Positions 8,895-18,692 are shown, counted from the stretch's first letter. The stretch is DNA of 64,000 nucleotides from Pichia kudriavzevii (GCF_003054445.1 NC_042506.1:565501-629500); one strand, 5' to 3'. Notes: a model not told the origin generated them from the letters alone. Program-made: numbers and translations.

Positions 8895-9203
8895 TCAACT
8901 ACCTCTATAAGTTGAGTAGCCATAGTTACTGAGTAATAATGGTACGTGGTATTTCTCGCCCTTTTCAACAGTAAACACAATATCCACCCAGGGGAAGAAT
9001 GTCGACCTTTGTGTCGTCTGGAAATATTCCTTGGTGAAAAAACGGATACTGTAGGTACCCTGTGGGACCACAGTTCTCCACTTGATACGTCCATCGCTGT
9101 CAGTAGTACCCGATTCAAGGACCTGAGAGTCCATACGGAGTTCACATTGAACGCCGGCTGCTGGGCGACCGGTTGTTGTATCTAGAATATGGCAGGAGAG
9201 CAT
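8895..9203 (-). CDS. 5-Hydroxyisourate hydrolase (transthyretin-like)
   Basis: A 102-residue transthyretin-fold enzyme that hydrolyses 5-hydroxyisourate, the product of urate oxidase, in purine degradation. It begins MLSCHILDTTTGRPAAGV, matching the conserved N-terminal strand with the catalytic His (residue 5). Arg39 and His86 (in EKYHVPLLLS) occupy the other catalytic positions. The C-terminus ends YSTYRGS; the terminal Tyr-Arg-Gly-Ser is the diagnostic motif that separates hydrolases from true transthyretins. The frame extends 13 codons upstream without an ATG, so the ATG at 9203 is the start. Length is normal for the family. S. cerevisiae lacks this enzyme. It is convergent with the Bni4-like gene, 54 bases away. 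Confidence 0.93.
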   Translation of the reverse strand: MLSCHILDTTTGRPAAGVQCELRMDSQVLESGTTDSDGRIKWRTVVPQGTYSIRFFTKEYFQTTQRSTFFPWVDIVFTVEKGEKYHVPLLLSNYGYSTYRGS

Positions 9204-9708
9204 CGTGGCTGAATAACTGTATTGAGAGAATATGAATTTCAAAGAAAGAGAGTGCTATGAACACCACTTGACAAACAAAACCATAAGGATTAGTCTTATG
9301 TATGCGATATCTTGATAAGCGGAGATCTCCGTGGTGAATTTTATCAAGCTACTCGTAGCGAGAGAGATTGTTTTCCAGCTCTTCTCTACGAGAAGCTCCT
9401 TCTCGCGGTTGAAAGCGGACGGCCCAAAAATAACTTCTCTGCGCACTGAAACGCTATTTGAAGTGCCAGTTTTTTTTGTCTCCCGCATAAGATCCAATGT
9501 ACAGATTCAAGCGGTAGCACTTGGGTTTCCACAACCTTGAGGCGGGGTGAAAAAAATAACACATATACACTACAATAACAACAACAACAACTACAACAAC
9601 CACAACTAGTTCCCCCATTTCAAGTGAAGCAGAAAGCACGTGTGTTTGTTTCTATTACTAAACACCAACAGAACATCTCTACAAATTAAGAGACAGTTGT
9701 GGCGTGAT
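9204..9708. promoter_or_regulatory. Divergent promoter: HIU hydrolase / STN1
   Basis: 505 bases. It contains a CAA/CAAC microsatellite (about 9570-9606) and a CACGTG box at 9637-9642, 67 bases before the STN1 ATG. Short open frames on both strands here have no family resemblance and are judged spurious. No tRNA or other RNA gene was recognised. Confidence 0.45.
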
Positions 9709-10857
9709 ATGAATCCACTCAAGAATTCACGAGAACCCAATTACAGTTCTATAGTAGACACTTCCCATGGTGGTTTGGAGACAAAGGTCTCTTTCTACAA
9801 TCGAGACGGTGTGCCCTTCTATCGCCCTGAGACATTCCATTTGGCACCAACCATGGGGGGGAACGGACAAGCCCTTCCCATTAGCGTCCGCGACCTCGCT
9901 GGTAGCACTCCGCTGGGTGAGACATATCGAAATGAGGGGGCCCGTCTAGGCAGTGAGGGCGTGCGGCTACTTGGGAACTGGCCCGTTGGGAAGGTGAGGA
10001 TTGTAGGTAGAGTTGTTGGTGAGGCGCGGGTAGACGATGGGAGCAGTGGGTATGCATTGGAGGTTGCGGGGAAAATAGCGGCTGTTGATAGTGAAATGCT
10101 AGGTTCGCTTGTGGCTGTGGAGGGGTCCGTTCTCAATGTCGCTGGAGGAGTGGTGTGCGTGAGGGGGGAAAAATGCCACCGAGTGAGGGAAGCAGAGCAG
10201 ATCAAATGGTGGGGGGAAGTTGTGCAAACGAGGGAGATGTTAAGAAAACCATGGATTCAACATGAGGTTATAGTTATTGACGATGACAATGATAATGACC
10301 AAGGGGGATCTGATAGTATTAACAATTGGTTAAATGAGGATGTTTACAATGGTGTTAATTCTCTCAAAGAGTTGGAAAATGAAGTCACACTTAAAACCCC
10401 CACTCTTGCTATTGTGGAGGCAACATTAGTCGGTGAACTTGTGGACAAGACGCTTGGTAGCACGCCTCGTACGGTTGAAGCGGCACAGCGTCTTTTAGCC
10501 GTGCGCTTTCTTGTTGCCGGGACCCCCCTTGTTCCCACACTTTTGGAGGCGGCGACGCAAGAACTTCTTGGCATTTTGCTAAAACGACTACAAGAGAAAG
10601 GTGTGATTTGTATAACCGCCGAGGGTGTCATTGACAAAAGCGTGCTACTCAACCATGTTGCCGCTCTGCGTGAATGGGTTACCAATGTAAACCGAGAATT
10701 TCGGGAAATTATGCTCGGAGAAGTGCTCTCACTGTTGTGGGAAAAATGTACATTGGAGACAGCGGTGTCTTTGGTAGACGTGGTTTCCCAGAAAAGTTTG
10801 AAATATAATCGTGATAGCCGGAGCTGGTCCAAGAGAGGCGACCAGGGAAAACATTAG
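9709..10857 (+). CDS. STN1: Stn1-like telomere-capping protein (CST complex OB-fold subunit)
   Basis: A 382-residue protein that matches yeast Stn1 by pattern. An N-terminal FYRPETFHLAP and SVRDL block is followed by an OB-fold opening with NWPVGKVRIVGRVVGEA. It ends with IKWWGEVVQTREMLRKPW (about 162-179), which aligns with S. cerevisiae Stn1 DHWKITMNMREQLDTPW. The C-terminal half (about 225-382) should be the winged-helix region. Stn1 acts with Ten1 and Cdc13 to protect telomeres and recruit polymerase alpha. The ATG at 9709 is chosen because the frame upstream lacks an ATG. Base use is notable: the first two thirds are rich in G, GTG, GGG and GCG codons, unlike the AT-rich COG3 that follows only 14 bases after the stop. 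Identification rests on remembered motifs; Stn1 diverges fast. Confidence 0.72.
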   Translation: MNPLKNSREPNYSSIVDTSHGGLETKVSFYNRDGVPFYRPETFHLAPTMGGNGQALPISVRDLAGSTPLGETYRNEGARLGSEGVRLLGNWPVGKVRIVGRVVGEARVDDGSSGYALEVAGKIAAVDSEMLGSLVAVEGSVLNVAGGVVCVRGEKCHRVREAEQIKWWGEVVQTREMLRKPWIQHEVIVIDDDNDNDQGGSDSINNWLNEDVYNGVNSLKELENEVTLKTPTLAIVEATLVGELVDKTLGSTPRTVEAAQRLLAVRFLVAGTPLVPTLLEAATQELLGILLKRLQEKGVICITAEGVIDKSVLLNHVAALREWVTNVNREFREIMLGEVLSLLWEKCTLETAVSLVDVVSQKSLKYNRDSRSWSKRGDQGKH

Positions 10858-10871
10858 ACTATACAAAGACG

Positions 10872-12608
10872 ATGCATATTTTGACACCATTGTTACCGAC
10901 AGAGAAGGAGGTCATATGGGAGAAAATCAATCACAAATCCGACCTTTTTATAGAGGAGGAGGAAGAGGATAAGATCAACCAAGGCAATGATAACTATTCA
11001 CTGGATACAGTGGCATACTTAAATCATATAAAGGAGGAAAACTGTAAATTTTTAGCTCAATCTAACCAAATAATCTCTCAATTAGACACGTTATTAGCTA
11101 TCCACTCGTCTGTTACTAGTCAAACTCAGGATTTCCAATCAGAATCAAACACTCTAATTGACAATCTACATTTTCTACAAGAGTTGTATTCATCACTAGT
11201 GGATAAATTTAAACTCTTTAATAATCTAGATTCTATAGTGAAAAAGCTAAATACGGCGAACAATTCCAAGTTAGTTCTCAAACCCTCCTTCTCCCAATTA
11301 TTGCAAGATTTGGACACTTCGATTGAGTTCATCAATGATCCTCAACATGCAAACTATAAAGATATATCAGTGTACAAATCTCGTTTTAACCAGTGTCTGG
11401 TCCGAGCGTTGTCACTAATTAGAAACTATATTACTTCTTACATACGCTCAATAGAATCAAAGAATAAAGAGCAATTGGTAAACGCCAAGCCTATCACTAT
11501 AGACGCAATTATAAATGTCAACTTTGTAAACGATCTTTCACATATCACAAACTTATTTACTCAATTGTACATTCGCTCAACTGATCACGCGTCGTTATTA
11601 GAAGATGTCTACAACCAGTATTTCCACTCTCGTCAATCTTTACTCTCTCAATTTATTATTAATCCTCACATTGATTCAGTCAGTTTTAATGAAGATCTCT
11701 TGACCCTTTCGACGACTCAAATAAAATACTTTTCCAAGTTGGTCGATAAAGAGTTTGAAATTTTCAAATCAATATTTTTCTCTCCGTTGATAGATAATTC
11801 AATCAACGCAACAGTATTACAGCCACATTTGGAATCTTTGCTTGACCCACTATATTATCTACTTAGAAATAAAATCTTACGTGAATCCTCAATCGATAAG
11901 TTGTCTCAATTAATTACCTTTTTGATCGATGAACCTCCTATTTTCTTGCCAATTTTACAAGATGCACAATCTCGTTTACTATTTCAACTGCAGAAAAACG
12001 AACCAAAACCTTACTCTCGTACGGGCAAAGAACTGATCATCACTTCAAATTCGAATAAAAATAAAATATATCCTCCAATTGAAACATCAATATCTGTATT
12101 AGAGACAGTCAATGGTTTATTACCGAAACCTGTGTTTGACGATATAACTGCTTCTTTTATTGATGCTATTCTTAAAAGTTTTCCACATGCTAGTCCGTCA
12201 GATTTGCAATGGTCACTATATATACTTCATTCACTACTTGAATTACAAAAACATGTTAATTCATGGGAAATTCTATATCTAAATAGGGATACTCAAATAG
12301 AGTGGCATGTCACACGACCATGGTCAGTAAAACATGAGTTTAATGATTGTCGGTTGAAATTACAGCTGAAAATAGATGAACTAATTCAATCTTTTGCGCA
12401 GCAAGTCGACGATAATGATGTTAGACGTACTTGGACGCTGTGCAAAGAGTCAGTAGGCAGTGACCATGCAGCAAAACTGATGGATTTTATAGCGAAAGTT
12501 AAAGGCTCGGATTGGAGAGATGAAATGATGCACATATTACAGACTGAAAATGAAACCGATGCTGAAAATGTTGATGAGGAAATTGAAGTATCTGATTTAG
12601 ATGATTAG
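10872..12608 (+). CDS. COG3: Cog3/Sec34, conserved oligomeric Golgi complex subunit
   Basis: A 578-residue protein of the Sec34/COG3 family, a lobe-A subunit of the COG tether for retrograde vesicles in the Golgi. The N-terminal third is helical and predicted coiled coil: after AYLNHIKEENCKFLAQSNQI come QLDTLLAIHSSV and LHFLQELYSSLVDKF. The block YKDISVYKSRFNQCLVRALS (about 157-176) is the conserved core of the Sec34 domain. C-terminal helical repeats follow, ending in an acidic tail (EVSDLDD). It is shorter than S. cerevisiae Cog3 (801) but close to other yeast forms. Its ATG is only 14 bases after the STN1 stop, so its promoter probably lies within STN1, or the two share a transcript. Confidence 0.85.
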   Translation: MHILTPLLPTEKEVIWEKINHKSDLFIEEEEEDKINQGNDNYSLDTVAYLNHIKEENCKFLAQSNQIISQLDTLLAIHSSVTSQTQDFQSESNTLIDNLHFLQELYSSLVDKFKLFNNLDSIVKKLNTANNSKLVLKPSFSQLLQDLDTSIEFINDPQHANYKDISVYKSRFNQCLVRALSLIRNYITSYIRSIESKNKEQLVNAKPITIDAIINVNFVNDLSHITNLFTQLYIRSTDHASLLEDVYNQYFHSRQSLLSQFIINPHIDSVSFNEDLLTLSTTQIKYFSKLVDKEFEIFKSIFFSPLIDNSINATVLQPHLESLLDPLYYLLRNKILRESSIDKLSQLITFLIDEPPIFLPILQDAQSRLLFQLQKNEPKPYSRTGKELIITSNSNKNKIYPPIETSISVLETVNGLLPKPVFDDITASFIDAILKSFPHASPSDLQWSLYILHSLLELQKHVNSWEILYLNRDTQIEWHVTRPWSVKHEFNDCRLKLQLKIDELIQSFAQQVDDNDVRRTWTLCKESVGSDHAAKLMDFIAKVKGSDWRDEMMHILQTENETDAENVDEEIEVSDLDD

Positions 12609-12671
12609 TTTTATATTGTATCTTTCAATTGCCTTTAATATATATACTGAATGTAGTAAGTTCTCTTAAAT

Positions 12672-12887
12672 TTACTTCTCCTCATCATCGAATGGATTAT
12701 ATGTATTATCTGCCAACACTTTGTTCAATTCCTTTTTCACAAATGCCAACTTGCTTGGATCAATCAACAAATGTTGATCGTCCAGTTCCTCGATAATGAT
12801 ATCCCTGTAATCCTGATCAATCTTTACTACCAACGACTTTATGGAGGGATCACATTTGATCATCATTCCCTTGATGACACGTGCCAT
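12672..12887 (-). CDS. TFB5: Tfb5, smallest TFIIH subunit
   Basis: A 71-residue protein nearly the length of S. cerevisiae Tfb5 (72) and matching it along its whole length: MARVIKGMMIKCDPSIKSLV, EELDDQHLLIDPSKLAFVK and the C-terminal YNPFDDEEK. Tfb5 (human p8/TTDA) binds Tfb2 and supports the repair function of TFIIH. Two in-frame ATGs lie further upstream (12962 and 12950) and would add a hydrophobic 25- or 21-residue leader. The family start is MAR, so the ATG at 12887 is chosen. It is convergent with COG3 and divergent from VPS41 over about 158 bases. Confidence 0.95.
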   Translation of the reverse strand: MARVIKGMMIKCDPSIKSLVVKIDQDYRDIIIEELDDQHLLIDPSKLAFVKKELNKVLADNTYNPFDDEEK

Positions 12888-13045
12888 TGTGTTACCATTA
12901 AAGAGAATTAAAAAAAGTGATGTAAAAATCTTCGTGCAAATGCAGGACATGTTGAATAACATTTTGTAGCGACTCTCAAATAGATAGATGGAACCGTGGC
13001 ATTTAAGTGCTTGCTGAATTTAACTGTTGATGAGAACTCATCACC

Positions 13046-15445
13046 ATGTCCAATGAAGAGCCTCCATATTTTAGATACAAGCGTGTTACATCTCTCCCTG
13101 AGAGATTCTTTACAACGGATCCCATCTCTGCTAGTTTTCTTTCAGAAGAGTATGCAATTTTTGGTACACATTCAGGTATGCTGTTAATAACTACATCAAC
13201 AACGTTCAAAACACTAAAAATATTCAAGGGCCATACGGCAAGTGTGCTTGACATAGATTTTGATGGACAAACATTTGCAGCTGCGTCGATGGATGGTACT
13301 ATTCTCATTGGCGACATCAACCAATTAGACAATATTACAAAGTATGATTTTAAGCGTCCCTTGCATGCAGTCTCTTTACAAAAACCATATTCCAAAACTA
13401 AATCATTTTATAGCGGTGGTAAGGCAGGTGATTTAGTATATACTACCCGCAACTGGCTGAACCAGCGTACAGATGAAGTTCTCTTTAGGGGAAACTGTAT
13501 AACCATGATCAAGTACGGCAACGATAGGTTAATTTGGTGTGATTCTGCCGGTATTTATCTGAAGAATTTGAGTAGTGGGCAGTTGTTAAAACTGAAGGCA
13601 CCTGTGGAAATGGAAAAGTCTGAGCTATACTGGCCTAAACTTGATTGGTCGGATGACAAAGCTTTGACTATAGGCTGGTTTAACAGTATGTGGAAAATTG
13701 ACGTTGCTGAGATGAAAGTGACATGGAGTGACACATCAACAGATTATCTAATTGCTTCAATCGCAACATATAGCGATGGTATACTTATCTTAAACTACAC
13801 ATCTAAAACAGATGGGGAATATTATCCTCCTGATCTAATTCTTATTGACCAAAATGGTGATGAAATTGTAAATGACGAATTACCAATTAGAGAATATGAA
13901 AATTTGAACGTTAATGATTATGGACTTCTACGAACACAAAAGAGTTGGTTATTGATTTGCCCCAATGATGCTGTATCGATCGAACCCTTGTGGATTGGTG
14001 ACCGAATAAACTGGTATGTGCAACGTGAAGAATTCAAGAAAGCTTGGGAATTAGGTGAATCAATGAACCCTTATCAAAGGCTAGATATAGGGTTGAAGGA
14101 GTGGAAAAAGAATAAAGACGTAGAGTTCTTTAAAAAGCTGTTGAATGGATTAAATAATTTAGAATACTCGAATCATTTAGTGAATGAACTTAATGTGATT
14201 TATTCTAAATATGTCAGTGCAGAAATGCTACCAAGTAAACCATATAGTGGTGAAAAACAAATAGATCCAAAGTACTATGATCAAGTACTCAATGAATTAC
14301 TTTACAAGCAAGAGTATGATCAATTTGTTCATTATTTACATCAATGGGATCACACTTTATTTAGTGTAGGTGATATATGCTCACACATGGGCGATATATT
14401 AGAGTCTGAAGATGTTCCGGTTTTAAGGGATGCATATATCTCATTATCTCTTGAGTTGGAAGAGCCAGAAAATTGTGTCAAACACTACATAGCTTTGAAA
14501 GACCCTCAATTACTGGAATTTTTGGATAGTCATCATTTACTAGATAGACATTTCCAAGAATTGCCGCTAATAATATATTTTGGCGTTCCACCAAAAAAAC
14601 TTGAGGAAAACGTGGAAATTTTGATAAACAATGTTCATGAAATATTACCTCAGAGGATTATTAAACTATTTAAAGATAATCAAATGGATCATGTGAATTA
14701 TATATATTTAAATAAACTAAGAAAGGTTGATCCTCTAAAAGTTAAAGATTTTGAAGATGAAATCGTATCATTATTTGCTAAGTTTAACAAGGAAGAGCTA
14801 TTTGATTTTTTACAAGTACATTCAAAGTATTCAATTGAAAATGCGATTAGGATATGTGAAAATAACCAGTGTTATAAAGAACTAGTTTATCTATTAAGCA
14901 AGGTGGGTGAGAACAAGAAGGCTTTGATATTAATCATTGATAAAATGAATGATCCGGGAAGAGCAATTGAATTTGTACAATCAGTCAACGAGAAAAATTT
15001 GTGGGATTTTTTACTTGACTATTCCATGAACAAGCCGGAATTCGTGAAGGAGTTGTTAATGAATGTTGGCAAACTTGTTGATCCTATACCCGTAGTTTCG
15101 AGAATACCCGTCAACGTCAAAATAGATGGTTTAAAAGGGGCATTGATTGACATTACCAGGAACGTCACGTTAGATAAAAAGATTTATGATCTAGTAATGG
15201 ATATTATATCTGACGAATATATGTCGATCAGTGAAGCCCTAAGGAAACTGAAAATGATGGGATACATTGTTGATAAGGAAGAACTTGAATTAGTTCGCTC
15301 AGATATGAATCATACATATATTAAATTGAGGGAGGAGAATACTGAAAAGTTTGGAAAGGAGGAAGATATACTGGGTGCTAAATGGGATGGCGATTTAAAT
15401 AACAAAATGGGACATAAATCTTTCTTACAATATAAAATTATGTAA
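13046..15445 (+). CDS. VPS41: Vps41, HOPS tethering complex subunit
   Basis: A 799-residue protein. The N-terminal half is a WD40-like beta-propeller: after PPYFRYKRVTSLPERFF come YAIFGTHSGMLLI, KGHTASVLDIDFDGQTFAAA and SMDGTILIGDI, the Vps41 signature. The C-terminal half is an alpha-solenoid with the clathrin heavy-chain repeat (about 540-690). Vps41 bridges Ypt7-bearing membranes in vacuole fusion and in the AP-3 pathway. It is shorter than the S. cerevisiae protein (992). I see no Cys/His RING-like C-terminus; the protein ends in a short charged tail. The start is the first ATG and fits the family. Confidence 0.92.
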   Translation: MSNEEPPYFRYKRVTSLPERFFTTDPISASFLSEEYAIFGTHSGMLLITTSTTFKTLKIFKGHTASVLDIDFDGQTFAAASMDGTILIGDINQLDNITKYDFKRPLHAVSLQKPYSKTKSFYSGGKAGDLVYTTRNWLNQRTDEVLFRGNCITMIKYGNDRLIWCDSAGIYLKNLSSGQLLKLKAPVEMEKSELYWPKLDWSDDKALTIGWFNSMWKIDVAEMKVTWSDTSTDYLIASIATYSDGILILNYTSKTDGEYYPPDLILIDQNGDEIVNDELPIREYENLNVNDYGLLRTQKSWLLICPNDAVSIEPLWIGDRINWYVQREEFKKAWELGESMNPYQRLDIGLKEWKKNKDVEFFKKLLNGLNNLEYSNHLVNELNVIYSKYVSAEMLPSKPYSGEKQIDPKYYDQVLNELLYKQEYDQFVHYLHQWDHTLFSVGDICSHMGDILESEDVPVLRDAYISLSLELEEPENCVKHYIALKDPQLLEFLDSHHLLDRHFQELPLIIYFGVPPKKLEENVEILINNVHEILPQRIIKLFKDNQMDHVNYIYLNKLRKVDPLKVKDFEDEIVSLFAKFNKEELFDFLQVHSKYSIENAIRICENNQCYKELVYLLSKVGENKKALILIIDKMNDPGRAIEFVQSVNEKNLWDFLLDYSMNKPEFVKELLMNVGKLVDPIPVVSRIPVNVKIDGLKGALIDITRNVTLDKKIYDLVMDIISDEYMSISEALRKLKMMGYIVDKEELELVRSDMNHTYIKLREENTEKFGKEEDILGAKWDGDLNNKMGHKSFLQYKIM

Positions 15446-15476
15446 ATTAATGTTTTTCTTTTTTTTGTTTGATTGA

Positions 15477-16070
15477 TTAGTTTGATCCAAAAAGCCTACC
15501 GAATGGGTTTAGTTTACTCAAAAATGGAATTGAAAACGATGACATCACATCGTTAGCTATATTATTTGCCTTACCGAATTTGTCACATTTGTTATAGGCC
15601 ATTGTGTTTGTAATTGACAACGAAATTGCAATGATTATTAAAATAAGTGAAATTAAATGAAGTTTCAAAACTGACATAATTGCAAACAAGACCCATGCTA
15701 TTGGCGTGATGTACATCATTAACCAAAAAACTTTGCTGTCGATCGGATTAATATATCTATTCGGGTCTGCAGTTTCGAAAACCCAAATAGTTTGTCCCAG
15801 CTCATTAGTTTCGTTCCACCAACGCAAGCCAACTAATAGCCTGCCGGCTATGTTTTTCACATTCCAGAAATCTGCAGATACTAACAAGATTATGGTGATG
15901 AAGTATAAGATGTAGTTTGAAGTGAACAACATACCGAAAAGGTATATGAAAATAGGTAATAATCGAAAAGTAAGGAACGATAAGAGTGCAATTGGATGGG
16001 ACGATTCAAGTAGTCTTTGATACATCGTCCGAGCGATTGAATCTTGAGGGACAGCGGCAGGTTCCGACAT
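15477..16070 (-). CDS. TVP23: Tvp23, Golgi membrane protein
   Basis: A 197-residue integral membrane protein of the TVP23/FAM18 family (S. cerevisiae 199). The conserved motif RLLVGLRWWNE (about 77-87) and WVFETADPNRYINPIDSKVF (about 96-115) identify it. Four hydrophobic segments lie near 28-47, 50-68, 117-137 and 140-157. Tvp23 sits in late Golgi and Tlg2-positive vesicles, and its exact biochemical role is not settled. The start ATG at 16070 gives the normal N-terminus. Its stop is 31 bases from that of the convergent VPS41. Confidence 0.95.
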   Translation of the reverse strand: MSEPAAVPQDSIARTMYQRLLESSHPIALLSFLTFRLLPIFIYLFGMLFTSNYILYFITIILLVSADFWNVKNIAGRLLVGLRWWNETNELGQTIWVFETADPNRYINPIDSKVFWLMMYITPIAWVLFAIMSVLKLHLISLILIIIAISLSITNTMAYNKCDKFGKANNIANDVMSSFSIPFLSKLNPFGRLFGSN

Positions 16071-16946
16071 TGCTTTGGTGTTTGCCTGCTCTCAACTGTT
16101 CTCCCAGAAATGTATAATGAAGGAGGAAAGACTGGAGATGTTAACCAAAATAAAGAAAAAAAACACAAGAAATGCGAAAATTCGAGTAAGCTTGAGAAGC
16201 CACAAAGATTATGAATATATCCGGATAGGAAGCTAACAGGAAAACCGAACTATCTGCCCAACATGTGTGTAGCAATAGAAAGAAATATACGGAAATGAAA
16301 AGTATACAAATAGGGCTACGGAATCAAGATACTATAAACCGAAAATCAAGAATAAATAGCCGAAAGTTCTGTCATTTTTCGGGCATTGATATACCCCTTG
16401 TCGCTGCGACACAGATACAGACGAACGAGTTGTACCAAGAACTCCAATTTTTACAAAATACGGCTAATAATGAGCTGCCCCGTTGTATACCAGGTGGTTT
16501 AATAGTGCAATTTTGACGGTAGTAATGTACAAAGTTGCTTCTTTTTTGTTACAGTTAGCTAGAAACTAAAATCTTAAGGAGTATGTCACATTTTTCTGGA
16601 GGAAAGAAGACTGGCTTCATGGACAGGTTTCGTTGGAATTTTTTTTTTTTCAACTTCATTGCGGCTTTCCACATCCAGAATTCAGTATCTGTACAAATGC
16701 ATAGATATAATACACGCTGCAGATGTAAAATAGTACATCCAAGGAGATAGCCCCTAAAGATAGTAGAAATATTAATGAAAAATCACTCAAGTAGTTTTAG
16801 TTTCCATTAAGTCCTCGGAGATATTCTAAAATGGAGATAACATTTAGTACGTCAATTATTCCTTATAAAGCCTGAAATTCCTTCAACCTCTAATCAAGTT
16901 TCACTTTCCATAACATGGTGGCTTAGTTTGTCGAATTACCCAATTA
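16071..16946. promoter_or_regulatory. Long divergent gap: TVP23 / first DHA1 transporter
   Basis: 876 bases. A TATAAA box at 16864-16869 lies 78 bases before the transporter ATG. A T tract occurs near 16640-16650. A frame of 80-odd codons on the plus strand (16265-16516) lacks a convincing ATG or family match and was rejected. No exact Yap (TTA[CG]TAA) or PDR (TCCGNGGA) element was seen. The length fits a regulated transporter promoter. Confidence 0.4.
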
Positions 16947-18692
16947 ATGGCTGAGAAAAACAACAACGGATTGAGCTACGCAGATAGAAAAAGTATTTTA
17001 TTCTCAATGAATCATCCGGAAAGCACATCCCCTCAAAGTGATTCCCAATTATCAACAGAGGTTGAACCTTACGTAGGCAGTGATGTGGATATTGAGAATG
17101 GCGTTACCAGGAAACACCTCAACAGAGACTCAATGAAAATAGATACCGATTCCAAATTATCTAGGGAGTTATCAAGGATACTTACGGGAACAATTGAAAC
17201 AAAAGAGCGTGATGCAAATTTAATGCTACCAAGCTTGGGTATGGACAAAAAGTTTCCTCCTGATTTGCCACCAATCGAAGATTACACAGTCTCATTTGAT
17301 GGGCCTGATGATCTAATGCACCCACATAATTGGCCTTTTGCAAAAAAATTAATTCAAAGCGTGCTAATTGGTGCCAATACATTGGCAATTACTTTTGGAA
17401 GTGCCATTTTTGCACAAGCAATAACACCGCTATCTGAAATCTATCACGTTCACTATGTTGTGACAACATTGTCTGTGACATTATATGTCCTAGGATTTGC
17501 TACAGGGCCGGTGGTTTGGGCACCTCTAAGTGAAATATATGGTAGACGACCAGTTGTTGTTGTATCGTCCCTATTATTTTGTATTTTTAATTTTGCAGTT
17601 GCTGTTTCGGACAGACTAGAGTCCATTTTAATATGCAGGTTCTTTGCCGGTTGCTTAGGAGCTGCCCCCTTAGTTGTTGCACCCGCCGCTTTTGCAGATA
17701 TGTTTGACAATGAAAGTAGAGGTACCGCAGTTGTGATTTTTTGTATGTGTGTTTTTGTTGCACCGTTGTTGGCACCTTTTATAGGAGGATTCATTGTTGC
17801 AAATCATAGTTTAGGATGGAGATGGACCGAATTTCTCACAGGTATATTAGCGGCGGCATCTTTTGCTTCGATCTTATTATTTAATGTCGAAACACACCAT
17901 CCAATCCTACTGGTCGAGAAGGCAAGACATATTCGGCAAACCACGAGTAACTGGGGGATTCATGCTCCACATGACGAATTCCAACTTTCCATTGAAGACA
18001 TTGTTGAAAATAATTTGACAAGACCTATCCGGATGTTGTTTACTGAGCCGATCTTGCTCTTTGTTACTATATATAATGCATTCATTTATGGAATGTTGTA
18101 CCTCTTTTTGAGTGCGTATCCAATTGTTTTCGGTAAAGGTTACGGGATGCCCCTGGGGGTAGCTGAATTGCCATATTTTGGATTGATCATTGGTGAGTTA
18201 CTAGGGGGGGTTTTCTGCATCTACAGCGAAGGGGATTACATCAACAAAATGAAGGCAGCCGACGGTCGTGTCATCCCGGAGAATAGGTTACCGCCTATGT
18301 TGGTTGGTGGAGTTGTTTTCCCCATTGGCTTGTTGTGGTTCTGTTGGACGGGGAACTACCACGAACACGTGCATTGGATCGTGCCTACAGTCTCTGGACT
18401 CTTCACTGGATTTGGCCTAATCACAATCTTCAACACTTCCATGAACTACATAATAGACGCCTATTTGCTCTTTTCAGCTAGCGCAATGGCAGCAAATACG
18501 TTCCTAAGGTCACTATTTGGGGCCGTGTTCCCTCTATTTGCGACTTTTATGTTCACCAACATGGGCACCAACTGGGCAGGGTTACTTCTCGGGCTCTTTG
18601 CGGTGCTCTTGATCCTATGCCCCATTGCCTTTATAAAATGGGGGGAAAATTTGAGGCAAAAGTCCAAATATACCTTTGATCTCGCCCAATAG
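16947..18692 (+). CDS. DHA1-family MFS drug/polyamine:H+ antiporter, copy 1
   Basis: A 581-residue 12-TM transporter of the major facilitator superfamily, DHA1 branch (Tpo1/Flr1 type). A long cytosolic N-terminus (about 110 residues) ends in the FDGPDDLMHPHNWP motif typical of fungal DHA1 carriers. Motif A appears as GPVVWAPLSEIYGRRPV after TM2, and the RFFAGCLGAAPLV stretch in TM4 and the APFIGGFI region of motif C in TM5 follow. TM11-12 and a short basic tail close the protein. It likely exports toxic compounds or polyamines at the plasma membrane; the substrate cannot be read. A close paralogue follows at 19708-21468, so this is a tandem duplication. Codons in this copy are less biased than in copy 2, suggesting lower expression. 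Confidence 0.92.
   Translation: MAEKNNNGLSYADRKSILFSMNHPESTSPQSDSQLSTEVEPYVGSDVDIENGVTRKHLNRDSMKIDTDSKLSRELSRILTGTIETKERDANLMLPSLGMDKKFPPDLPPIEDYTVSFDGPDDLMHPHNWPFAKKLIQSVLIGANTLAITFGSAIFAQAITPLSEIYHVHYVVTTLSVTLYVLGFATGPVVWAPLSEIYGRRPVVVVSSLLFCIFNFAVAVSDRLESILICRFFAGCLGAAPLVVAPAAFADMFDNESRGTAVVIFCMCVFVAPLLAPFIGGFIVANHSLGWRWTEFLTGILAAASFASILLFNVETHHPILLVEKARHIRQTTSNWGIHAPHDEFQLSIEDIVENNLTRPIRMLFTEPILLFVTIYNAFIYGMLYLFLSAYPIVFGKGYGMPLGVAELPYFGLIIGELLGGVFCIYSEGDYINKMKAADGRVIPENRLPPMLVGGVVFPIGLLWFCWTGNYHEHVHWIVPTVSGLFTGFGLITIFNTSMNYIIDAYLLFSASAMAANTFLRSLFGAVFPLFATFMFTNMGTNWAGLLLGLFAVLLILCPIAFIKWGENLRQKSKYTFDLAQ

Noticed and set aside
16265-16516. Plus-strand frame of about 83 codons before the first DHA1 gene
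   Set aside because: Opens with GTG, no family resemblance, basic low-information sequence; likely chance in a promoter.
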